Source: an uncultured Porphyromonadaceae bacterium (GTDB lineage Bacteria; Bacteroidota; Bacteroidia; Bacteroidales; Muribaculaceae). From it: 9,795 nucleotides of DNA. The notes beneath the pieces were generated by a model. That model was not told the DNA's origin and made no database searches. It worked only from the letters and a program-made list of their open reading frames with translations. Of the stretch, positions 1-5,800 are shown piece after piece; position 1 is the first letter of the stretch, and the number at the start of each line of letters is the position of its first letter. Position numbers and translations under genes: made by a program. The stretch spans positions 1 through 9,795 of the forward strand of contig CAMWRO010000079.1 in NCBI GenBank assembly GCA_947176615.1. Direction: 5' to 3'.

Positions 1-49
<49 letters not shown>

Positions 50-69
50 ATGTTTTCGTTTTGTGAGTG

Positions 70-101
70 CAAAGGTAGGTGTTTTTTCTATACCCACCAA
101 A
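70..101 (-). promoter_or_regulatory. Promoter of the tRNA-fMet gene
   Basis: On the minus strand there is a -33-type TTTG at 101-98, a 20-base spacer, and a -7-type TACCTTTG at 77-70. This matches the Bacteroidota primary sigma factor pattern TTTG-N19-21-TAnnTTTG. Transcription would begin near 64, about 15 bases before the mature tRNA 5' end at 49. Confidence 0.75.
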
Positions 102-383
102 TCTCAATCAAAATTTAACTATATTTTAACACTCACAGGGTCAAAAAAATAAAATAAGTGAATCATAGACAATCCAAATATCCATAAACAAAATCGTTTA
201 GACTAAGACAAGGCCGAAAGATAAAAAGTTAATTTTCATCTTTCGATGCAAAGATAAGCATTTTTTACCAATAAATAAGTTAGCGAATTATAAAATTTGT
301 CAGACACACACAATTCACCCCGTCCATCAAACCATTATCCCCATAACGATGTTATACAACATATTAAACGACAACCTCCAAAA
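102..383. other. AT-rich intergenic region with one inverted repeat and one lone -7-like box
   Basis: No convincing gene is seen here. Two local structures stand out. The first is an inverted repeat CGAAAGAT/ATCTTTCG with 8-bp perfect arms at 215-222 and 238-245. The second is a minus-strand TATCTTTG at 256-249, which matches the -7 box but has no TTTG at the expected -33 distance. If active, it would start a transcript around 243, inside the inverted repeat, heading toward the tRNA. The part 300-383 is an open-frame extension of the next gene, but its codons are AT-rich at third positions and it is more likely leader. Confidence 0.4.
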
Positions 384-569
384 ATGACACTCCAGATGCT
401 TGAAAACAATCTGCTCGAATTGCTCGCAGTCGCCATCATGGTGACCGCCGTATCCCTGACGGGGTTCTATATCAACAGGATTTCGATACACCGCCGCCAA
501 CGCCGGGCGCTGCAGGCTATCAAAGCCGAGGAAAAGGATTCAGACGAAACTGCGGAGTACATCCAGTGA
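384..569 (+). CDS. Small single-span membrane protein, unknown function
   Basis: From the ATG at 384 the protein is 61 residues. It has one hydrophobic segment at about residues 11-32 (LLELLAVAIMVTAVSLTGFYI), then a strongly basic stretch (RISIHRRQRR), then an acidic tail. The positive-inside rule puts the C-terminal tail in the cytoplasm. The frame is open upstream to a TTG at 297, which would give 90 residues. I prefer 384 because codons 300-383 are mostly A/T at third positions while those after 384 are mostly G/C, so the coding signature begins at the ATG. The last 30 bases overlap the 3' end of recO on the other strand. No family is recognised, and a spurious frame cannot be excluded. 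Confidence 0.5.
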   Translation: MTLQMLENNLLELLAVAIMVTAVSLTGFYINRISIHRRQRRALQAIKAEEKDSDETAEYIQ

Positions 570-1271
570 CTTCAGGTTTCGGAGCGAGACGTAGTGCATT
601 GTGTAATATTCAAGCATCAGGTCAAGCGCGCGGTTGCGCTCTGCTCGTGAAAATTCAAACTTGCCCATATTCTCCATCGTAATGCGTGACACGGTAGCGG
701 CCACGCGTGACTCCTCGGTCCCGAGATAATCATGACGGGCCACCGGGACGGTGTCGCGCCACAACCCGTCGCGCATGTCAAACACACGCCCGGCGCGATA
801 AGTCGACCTGTCAGGCTCAATGCCCGCCTGACGGGCAAGATTATAAAGAAATGCCACCGGAAAATTGGCTATTCCGCGCCCTTCGGCCCGGTCAAGAACC
901 TGTATCGACGAGACCAAGAACCGGAACATCGCCTCGTCAGGCTGGCTTTCTTTAAGCAGCACCGACAGCAACTCGGCCACAAACATCGCTATCATCTGCT
1001 TCAGAGGCGACGAGTTGACGCCACACAACGGCGGCGACGGAACAGGATTGCGCAACGGCGGTATTTCACGCTTTCCCTCCACGTCGGCCACGGCGGTCAG
1101 AATGCTTAACGGCATCGTCAACGCCCGCGTCCGCGAGGCAGCTTTCCCCACCCCCATCTGGATTGCAAAAGAGACACACCCCGCCTCAAGCGAGTAGGCT
1201 GTCAGAATCGACTGCCGGTCACTATATTTCACGAGTTTCAATGCTATGAGGTGTATTTCGCTTGATGCCAT
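540..1271 (-). CDS. recO: DNA repair protein RecO
   Basis: RecO acts in the RecFOR pathway. It anneals single strands and, with RecR, helps load RecA onto SSB-coated gaps in the cytoplasm. The 243-residue protein has an N-terminal OB-fold region (about 1-75, with LKLVKYSDRQSILTAYS) and a helical C-terminal domain. The C-terminal block FSRAERNRALDLMLEYY followed by LKSLDVL is typical of Bacteroidales RecO as I know the family. No zinc-binding cysteine cluster is visible, as is common in this phylum. The start at 1271 puts the N-terminus where RecO proteins begin. A -7 box ends only four bases upstream, so the mRNA may be leaderless. The gene is divergent from the polyprenyl synthase gene, and its 3' end overlaps a small convergent gene by 30 bases. 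Confidence 0.9.
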   Translation of the reverse strand: MASSEIHLIALKLVKYSDRQSILTAYSLEAGCVSFAIQMGVGKAASRTRALTMPLSILTAVADVEGKREIPPLRNPVPSPPLCGVNSSPLKQMIAMFVAELLSVLLKESQPDEAMFRFLVSSIQVLDRAEGRGIANFPVAFLYNLARQAGIEPDRSTYRAGRVFDMRDGLWRDTVPVARHDYLGTEESRVAATVSRITMENMGKFEFSRAERNRALDLMLEYYTMHYVSLRNLKSLDVLRSFV

Positions 1272-1275
1272 GACA

Positions 1276-1283
1276 CAAAGTTA
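1276..1283 (-). promoter_or_regulatory. -7 promoter box of recO
   Basis: The minus strand reads TAACTTTG at 1283-1276, an exact TAnnTTTG match, only four bases before the ATG of recO. No TTTG or TTG lies 19-21 bases upstream, so the -33 half is weak or absent. Initiation 5-7 bases after the box would start the mRNA at the start codon. Confidence 0.5.
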
Positions 1284-1344
1284 ATAAAAAGCTGCCAATA
1301 ACCCACCTTTCCGCGCTATTTATGCGAAGATTTTAAAGCGGTCA

Positions 1345-1376
1345 TTGGAATTATCACAAGTTTTTTATTAATTTTG
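1345..1376 (+). promoter_or_regulatory. Promoter of the polyprenyl synthase gene
   Basis: TTG at 1345-1347 and TAATTTTG at 1369-1376 are separated by 21 bases, fitting the Bacteroidota pattern. The predicted transcription start is about 1382, leaving a leader of only about five bases before the ATG at 1387. Confidence 0.6.
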
Positions 1377-1386
1377 CACCTTGATT

Positions 1387-2361
1387 ATGACAAGTATCGA
1401 AGCCATACGCAGCACAATTGCCCCCGAGCTGGATGCCCTTAACAAGCGCATCGCCGCCGCTCTTGAGTCATCCAACGACATGATGAATCAGGTGATACGC
1501 GGCTATCTGACCCATAAAGGGAAGCAGCTCAGGCCGATGTTTGTTATCCTTACCGCCCGCATTTTTGACAAAATCAACGATAACGTTATCGCGGCGGCGG
1601 CCTCGGTGGAGATGCTCCACAATGCGTCGCTGATTCACGACGACGTGATTGACGACTCGGGTATGCGCCACGGACACGAGACGATAAACCGTGTGTGGGA
1701 CAACCATATCGCCGTCCTCGTCGGTGACTTTTTCACTTCGACGGCCCTCCGGCAGGCTGTCGAGACCCGCAGCCTCCCGATTATAGACACTCTCGGCCGC
1801 CTCGGCAAACTGCTTTCGGTGGGCGAAATGGACCAGATTTACAACGCCCGTTTCCACCGTCTCGACGAGAAGGCCTATTTTGAAATCATTTCCCACAAGA
1901 CGGCGTCGCTTTTCGTGTCATGCGTCGAGATGGGGTGTTATGCGGTCGGTGTCGATGATGACCGACTCGACAAAATGCGGCGGTTTGCCGAGATGTTCGG
2001 CCTCTGTTTCCAGATCAAGGACGATATTTTTGACTACTACGACGATTCGGCCGTCGGTAAACCCACCGGCAACGACCTTCGCGAAGGAAAAGTGACGCTG
2101 CCGTTGCTCTATGCACTGACGCGCGCCAACCACCCCGACCGCGAGAAAATGGTCGAGCTTTCACGACGCGAGCAACTTGACGAAAACGAGATTGCGACAC
2201 TGATAGCCTATGCCAAAGCCGCCGGAGGCATCGAGTATGCCTATGCGACGATGAACCGTCTGCGCGACGAGGCTGCCGCTATCCTCGCCACCCTCCCTCA
2301 AGGCAAGGAAACTCAGGTGCTGCTCGACATCTTTGACTTCGTCGTGGCGAAGAACAGATAA
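1387..2361 (+). CDS. Long-chain polyprenyl diphosphate synthase (all-trans, IspB-like)
   Basis: The enzyme condenses isopentenyl diphosphate onto an allylic diphosphate; in Bacteroidota the long product is expected to supply the menaquinone side chain. The 324-residue length is normal. Visible motifs are GKQLRP at 45-50 (isopentenyl diphosphate binding), the first aspartate-rich motif DDVID at 85-89, GEMDQ at 146-150, the second aspartate-rich motif DDIFD at 212-216, and GKPTGNDLREGK at 224-235. A small residue (Ala80) sits five positions before the first motif, which is typical of long-chain rather than farnesyl or geranylgeranyl synthases, but product length cannot be fixed by eye. The ATG at 1387 is preferred to the in-frame TTG at 1381 because the predicted transcript starts near 1382. 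The stop codon is embedded in the first unit of a heptad repeat. Confidence 0.92.
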   Translation: MTSIEAIRSTIAPELDALNKRIAAALESSNDMMNQVIRGYLTHKGKQLRPMFVILTARIFDKINDNVIAAAASVEMLHNASLIHDDVIDDSGMRHGHETINRVWDNHIAVLVGDFFTSTALRQAVETRSLPIIDTLGRLGKLLSVGEMDQIYNARFHRLDEKAYFEIISHKTASLFVSCVEMGCYAVGVDDDRLDKMRRFAEMFGLCFQIKDDIFDYYDDSAVGKPTGNDLREGKVTLPLLYALTRANHPDREKMVELSRREQLDENEIATLIAYAKAAGGIEYAYATMNRLRDEAAAILATLPQGKETQVLLDIFDFVVAKNR

Positions 2362-2432
2362 CAAATAACAAATAAAAAATAAAAAATAAAAAATAACAGA
2401 TAACAGATAAGAAATTGCAGATAACAGATAAA
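2356..2432 (+). repeat. Tandem heptanucleotide repeat, 11 units, consensus A(A/G)ATAA(C/A)
   Basis: Eleven consecutive 7-base units run without a gap from 2356 to 2432. Most read AAATAAC, AAATAAA or AGATAAC; the exception is AAATTGC at 2412-2418. The first unit, AGATAAC at 2356-2362, contains the TAA stop codon of the upstream gene. The tract ends where the terminator hairpin begins. A related tract with the same consensus and gene-relative orientation lies at 5745-5800. Confidence 0.9.
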
Positions 2433-2433
2433 A

Positions 2434-2476
2434 CCGCCGCCGGGCGCAGAGTTGACTCTGCGCCCGGCGGTTTGTT
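2434..2476. terminator. Bidirectional Rho-independent terminator
   Basis: A 15-bp perfect GC-rich stem is formed by arms at 2437-2451 and 2456-2470 around the loop TTGA. On the plus strand TTTGTT follows; on the minus strand CGGTTTT follows. It lies between the convergent polyprenyl synthase and Crp/Fnr-like genes and can end both transcripts. Confidence 0.9.
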
Positions 2477-2494
2477 CAATCGGTGGTTAACAGG

Positions 2495-3193
2495 TTAACC
2501 GAATTTCGATATCTTGCGGAGCATGGGCTCGTTGACAATTTTTATCTTGCGGCCATCGACGATGATGACTTTCTCCGAGACGAAATTGGAGAGGGTGCGG
2601 ATAGCGTTGGAGGTCGTCATATTGGATAGATTGGCGAGGTCTTCGCGCCCCATGTAGATGGCGAGCGTCATGCCATCCTCCTCATACCCGTAATTTTCAA
2701 GCAACACAATCAACGCCTCGGCAAGACGGCCTCGGATATGTTTCTGAGTCAGATTGACAATCTTGGTGTCGCTGCTGCCGAGGTTACGGGAAAGCTCATG
2801 GATGAAAAACATCGCCAGACGCTCGTTGTGGCGTATCATATCGGCGACAAACGCCATCGGGAGCGTTCCGAGTGTCGACGGTTCAAGAGTAGCCGCGCTG
2901 GAAACATAAGGCTCGCCGGCAAAGTAGGCGCGATACCCGAAATACTGCACGGGCTTGATGAGCCGCAGTATCTGCACTCGGCCCCCTACTCCGTCCTTGT
3001 ATTTCTTGACACTGCCTGTCAGCAAAGTCCACAGGAACTCCGGCTCGTCTTTTTCGGCATAGATAATCTGGTTCTTCTTAAACTTGTGGATAACAAAGTT
3101 GTCGATTACGCGTCGCTTTTCGTCTCCGTTAAGAATTGACCAGAGATCAGCCAAATCCTCTGTGATAACTTGTTCTATTGCGCTTTTAATCAT
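2495..3193 (-). CDS. Crp/Fnr-family transcriptional regulator
   Basis: The 232-residue protein fits a cyclic-nucleotide-binding-like beta-roll at about 30-112, a dimerisation helix at about 115-150 and a winged helix-turn-helix at about 178-215 (MGREDLANLSNMTTSNAIRT, comparable to the recognition region of Crp relatives). There is no cysteine anywhere, so an FNR-type iron-sulfur cluster is ruled out. In the nucleotide pocket, the Gly-Glu and Arg-Ser residues used by Crp to bind cAMP appear replaced (FGYRAYF and PYVSSA at 85-101), so the ligand is unknown. The gene lies 79 bases downstream of the exporter operon on the same strand. It has its own promoter and a dyad in the leader that could be an autoregulatory site. 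Whether it controls the exporter is inference. Confidence 0.88.
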   Translation of the reverse strand: MIKSAIEQVITEDLADLWSILNGDEKRRVIDNFVIHKFKKNQIIYAEKDEPEFLWTLLTGSVKKYKDGVGGRVQILRLIKPVQYFGYRAYFAGEPYVSSAATLEPSTLGTLPMAFVADMIRHNERLAMFFIHELSRNLGSSDTKIVNLTQKHIRGRLAEALIVLLENYGYEEDGMTLAIYMGREDLANLSNMTTSNAIRTLSNFVSEKVIIVDGRKIKIVNEPMLRKISKFG

Positions 3194-3202
3194 GTTGCTT
3201 TT

Positions 3203-3231
3203 TGTGTTTTACAGCATTGCTGTATAGCACA
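3203..3231. promoter_or_regulatory. 29-bp dyad in the leader of the Crp/Fnr-like gene, possible operator
   Basis: The core is a perfect 7-bp inverted repeat TACAGCA-T-TGCTGTA at 3210-3224. It is flanked at equal distance by TGTG (3203-3206) and CACA (3228-3231). Of the 14 mirrored pairs, 12 match and one is G-T. It begins directly after the -7 box at 3232-3239 and covers the predicted first transcribed bases. The single-base centre suits a dimeric DNA-binding protein better than an RNA hairpin. Autorepression by the gene's own product is an inference. Confidence 0.6.
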
Positions 3232-3260
3232 CAAAGTTACAACTTTATTACAAAATCCAA
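3232..3260 (-). promoter_or_regulatory. Promoter of the Crp/Fnr-like gene
   Basis: The minus strand has TAACTTTG at 3239-3232 and TTG at 3260-3258 with an 18-base spacer, one base shorter than usual. The predicted start near 3226 leaves a leader of about 32 bases that contains the dyad at 3203-3231. Confidence 0.55.
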
Positions 3261-3272
3261 TGCTAAAAGATG

Positions 3273-4592
3273 TTAAATGTGCCCTTGCCGGCAATTATAG
3301 AAGGCCAAGATGCGATTTCGGAGTATCATCTCATACTTGGCCTGAACAAGCTCGGCCCGGGATTTCACATACTCGCTCTTGGCCTGTTCAAACTCCGTGG
3401 CATTGGCTTTGCCGTAATTAAACTTCTCGGTCACGGCATCGAGCGCGGCCTGCGTGGCCTCGGTCGCGACGGTGCTCGCACTGAACTTGCGCTCGGCGGC
3501 GACCGCCTGATAATAAGCCTGCCTGATTTCCTTGTAAAGTGCCGACCGGCGCTGTTCCAGTTCAAGCTCGGCTGTGACGCGCTGCACCTTGGCGCGGCGA
3601 ATCTGGTTGCGGGTGGAAAATGCGTCAAATATAGGCACTGACAGGCTGAATCCGAGCGACTTGCTGAAATTGTCGCGCATCTGTCGCGAGAAACTTGCGT
3701 TGTCCAATCCGCTGACTTTGTAATAGCTGCTGCCGAGGCCTGCCGAAAAATTCAGTCGCGGAAGATAGCCGCTGCGGGCCACGTCGATGGCCTTGTCGGC
3801 AACCACGATGCCCTGCCGGGCGGCAAGGATGGAGTGATTGGAGGTCATTGCGTTGGAATACACCTCGTCGGGCGAAAATATTCCCCGCTCATCACCTTCG
3901 GCTATCGGAGCGATGTCAAACCCCTCTATATCATCCAGTTCAAGCAGGCGCGCGAGGTCTACAAGCGCAAGTTGCCAGTCATTCTGAGATGTGACCACGG
4001 TCAACTCGTCCTTGGCCACCTGCGCCCGTGACTGAACCACGTCGAGCTCGGGAATCTTTCCTTGCTCAAGAAGCACCTCCTGACGTTCAAGTTCGACCTT
4101 GGACAGCCTGACCTGCTCGACCGCCACATCGTGCAACTCTTTGCTGTAAAGCACCTGCAGATACTGGGCAATTACATTCAGCGTCACGTCATCCTTGGCC
4201 GCCTCGGTTTCCTCGACAAGCTGCCTCAGATTCTCACGGGCATATTTCAGCTGCCTTATCGCGCTGAGTCCTTGGAAAATCGGGAGCGAAAGATTTCCGT
4301 TGAAACTTGACATCGACGTGTTGCGGTTGGCATAGGTGTTTTCTGACGTGAGACCGCGCCCGAAGTCCCAGTTCTGCCCTGCACCGGCACTGACGGTGGG
4401 AAGGAAACGGTCTTTAGCCTCGATGATGTCAAGCTCGCCACCGGCCTGACGTATCATGCCGGAACGCACGTTGAGATTGTGGTCGACAGCATAGGCGATG
4501 CAGCTGTCAAGCGTCCACGCCGGTTTCTGAGCAACTGCGGCAAGCGACGTCATCGCCGCTACCGCTACTGCCGCTAATATTCTGAATTTCAT
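3273..4592 (-). CDS. TolC-like outer-membrane efflux channel protein
   Basis: This is the outer-membrane factor of the tripartite exporter; trimers form a beta-barrel and a periplasmic alpha-helical tunnel. The 439-residue length is typical. A signal peptide of about 21 residues (hydrophobic core LAAVAVAAMTSLAAVAQ) is followed by TLDSCIAYAVDHNLNV, a familiar start of mature proteins of this family. The internal duplication is visible: LSLPIF at 101-106 and LSVPIF at 317-322 mark the start of the two repeat halves. The helical stretches EQGKIPELDVVQSRAQVA and NYGKANATEFEQAKSEY correspond to each other. It is last in the exporter operon, 35 bases after the adaptor gene, and that spacer is made wholly of heptad repeats. 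Substrate is unknown. Confidence 0.9.
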   Translation of the reverse strand: MKFRILAAVAVAAMTSLAAVAQKPAWTLDSCIAYAVDHNLNVRSGMIRQAGGELDIIEAKDRFLPTVSAGAGQNWDFGRGLTSENTYANRNTSMSSFNGNLSLPIFQGLSAIRQLKYARENLRQLVEETEAAKDDVTLNVIAQYLQVLYSKELHDVAVEQVRLSKVELERQEVLLEQGKIPELDVVQSRAQVAKDELTVVTSQNDWQLALVDLARLLELDDIEGFDIAPIAEGDERGIFSPDEVYSNAMTSNHSILAARQGIVVADKAIDVARSGYLPRLNFSAGLGSSYYKVSGLDNASFSRQMRDNFSKSLGFSLSVPIFDAFSTRNQIRRAKVQRVTAELELEQRRSALYKEIRQAYYQAVAAERKFSASTVATEATQAALDAVTEKFNYGKANATEFEQAKSEYVKSRAELVQAKYEMILRNRILAFYNCRQGHI

Positions 4593-4627
4593 AACTAAAA
4601 TCTAAACCTTAAACCCTAAACTTTAAA
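4593..4627 (-). repeat. Five-unit heptanucleotide repeat filling the adaptor-TolC spacer
   Basis: On the minus strand, directly after the TAG stop of the adaptor gene (4630-4628), five 7-base units follow and end exactly at the ATG of the TolC-like gene (4592-4590). Each unit begins TTTA; the last three bases are AAG, GGG, AGG, GAT and GTT in order. The 35-base spacer contains nothing else. It must therefore also serve as the translation initiation region of the channel gene. Confidence 0.85.
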
Positions 4628-5728
4628 CTACTCCCCCTTCACCTCGGCACCGCGAAGACGTGCTGTCGGGTCGATACCGCCTGTCACCTGAATCGAGATT
4701 CCGTCAGAGGTGCCGGTCGTGACGGCACGGCGTTCAAACTTCTGCTTGGGGACCGAGTCGGTCAGAACGTAGACAAACGTGCTGTCACCCGCAAATTCAA
4801 GAACACTCTCGGGAACGGTCATCACACCGTCGGCCTTGTTGAGCGTCACGGTCGCGTTGGCACTGTAACCGGCTCGCAGCTGACCTGTCGACGGAACATT
4901 GACAGCGGCCTTGATTTCAAACGTGTTGGCACCGTTCAGTTCTGTTCCCTTTGGCGCGATATACTCGATTACGGCCGAGAGAACCTGATCGGGAAGCGCG
5001 CCGATAGCGATTTCCATCGGTTGTCCCACTGACAGGAGTCCCACCTCGGTCTCGTCGACTTTTCCCTTGAAAATAAGGTTGTTCATGTCGGCAACGGTGG
5101 CCACGGTCGTGCCGTCGTTCATCGTGTTGGCCTGAATTACCGAGCTGCCCACCTTTACCGGCACATCGAGCACAAGGCCGGTAGTGGTTGCGCGCACAAG
5201 CGTGTTGCTCTCCTTGGCGTTGGTCTTTGAGACACCCTCCTTTACAATCGAATAGGTGTCCTCGGCGGCCGCCAGTTCAGCCTCGGCCTGCGCGAGAGTT
5301 GTCTGCGAAGTCTCGTATTCTTCAAGCGAGATGACTTTCTTGCTGTAAAGCATGGCGTTGCGGTCATTTTTCTGCCGGGCGTCATTGAGCGCGATCCGCG
5401 CGGTCTCGACACGGCTAAGTGCCGATGAAAGCTGCTGCTCGTCGGGGATAATCTTGATGCGGGCGATAACATCCCCCTCGTTGACATGATCACCGGCCTC
5501 GACATTGATTTCGGAGATAATTCCCGAGACCTGAGGCTTGATTTCAATTTCGTCGCGAGGCTCGATTTTTCCTGTCAGGACAGTCGTGCGCTCGATATCC
5601 CCGTTGGATGGCGAGACGATTTCATAGACAGTTTCCTTGGTGCGGGAATTCATGTAGAGATACACAAACGTCCCGATAAACACTGCGGCAACGATGACCC
5701 ACAGCAAGATGCGGAAGAACTTTTTCAT
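4628..5728 (-). CDS. Periplasmic adaptor (membrane fusion) protein, HlyD/MacA type
   Basis: The adaptor bridges the inner-membrane ABC transporter and the outer-membrane channel. The 366-residue protein has an uncleaved N-terminal membrane anchor at about 6-26. It is followed by the first half of the lipoyl-like domain (GKIEPRDEIEIKPQVSGIISEI, with GDHVNEGDVI to about 88), and then a helical hairpin at about 93-163 rich in Ala, Glu and Gln. The second half of the lipoyl domain (VRATTTGLVLDVPVKVGSSV, about 178-198) and beta-barrel and membrane-proximal domains come last. The charged anchor start MKKFFR supports the ATG at 5728. The gene lies between the second permease and the TolC-like gene. 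Domain order matches MacA-like adaptors; the cargo cannot be told. Confidence 0.9.
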   Translation of the reverse strand: MKKFFRILLWVIVAAVFIGTFVYLYMNSRTKETVYEIVSPSNGDIERTTVLTGKIEPRDEIEIKPQVSGIISEINVEAGDHVNEGDVIARIKIIPDEQQLSSALSRVETARIALNDARQKNDRNAMLYSKKVISLEEYETSQTTLAQAEAELAAAEDTYSIVKEGVSKTNAKESNTLVRATTTGLVLDVPVKVGSSVIQANTMNDGTTVATVADMNNLIFKGKVDETEVGLLSVGQPMEIAIGALPDQVLSAVIEYIAPKGTELNGANTFEIKAAVNVPSTGQLRAGYSANATVTLNKADGVMTVPESVLEFAGDSTFVYVLTDSVPKQKFERRAVTTGTSDGISIQVTGGIDPTARLRGAEVKGE

Positions 5729-5744
5729 ATCCTATAGTTGAATC

Positions 5745-5800
5745 TGTTATTTTTATCTGAAATATGTTATTTGCTATCTGTTATTTTTTATCTGTCATCT
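5745..5800 (-). repeat. Tandem heptanucleotide repeat between permease and adaptor genes
   Basis: Read on the minus strand from 5800, seven contiguous 7-base units follow: AGATGAC, AGATAAA, AAATAAC and further variants to 5752. A 6-base unit AATAAC (5751-5746) and a degenerate copy come after. The first unit contains the TGA stop codon of the permease gene (5797-5795). The consensus A(A/G)ATAA(C/A) is the same as at 2356-2432, and in both places the A-rich strand is the mRNA-sense strand of the upstream gene. Confidence 0.85.

Noticed and set aside
732..1109. 125-residue plus-strand reading frame
   Set aside because: It lies wholly antisense to recO, which has clear family motifs; the Arg- and His-rich composition is that of a shadow frame.
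2356..2432. CRISPR array
   Set aside because: The repeats are 7 bases long, contiguous and lack spacers.
2738..3139. 133-residue plus-strand reading frame
   Set aside because: Shadow of the Crp/Fnr-like gene.
4614..4620. TTTAGGG unit identical to the plant telomere repeat
   Set aside because: It occurs once among five varying heptads and is best explained as one variant of the local repeat, not a telomere-like element.
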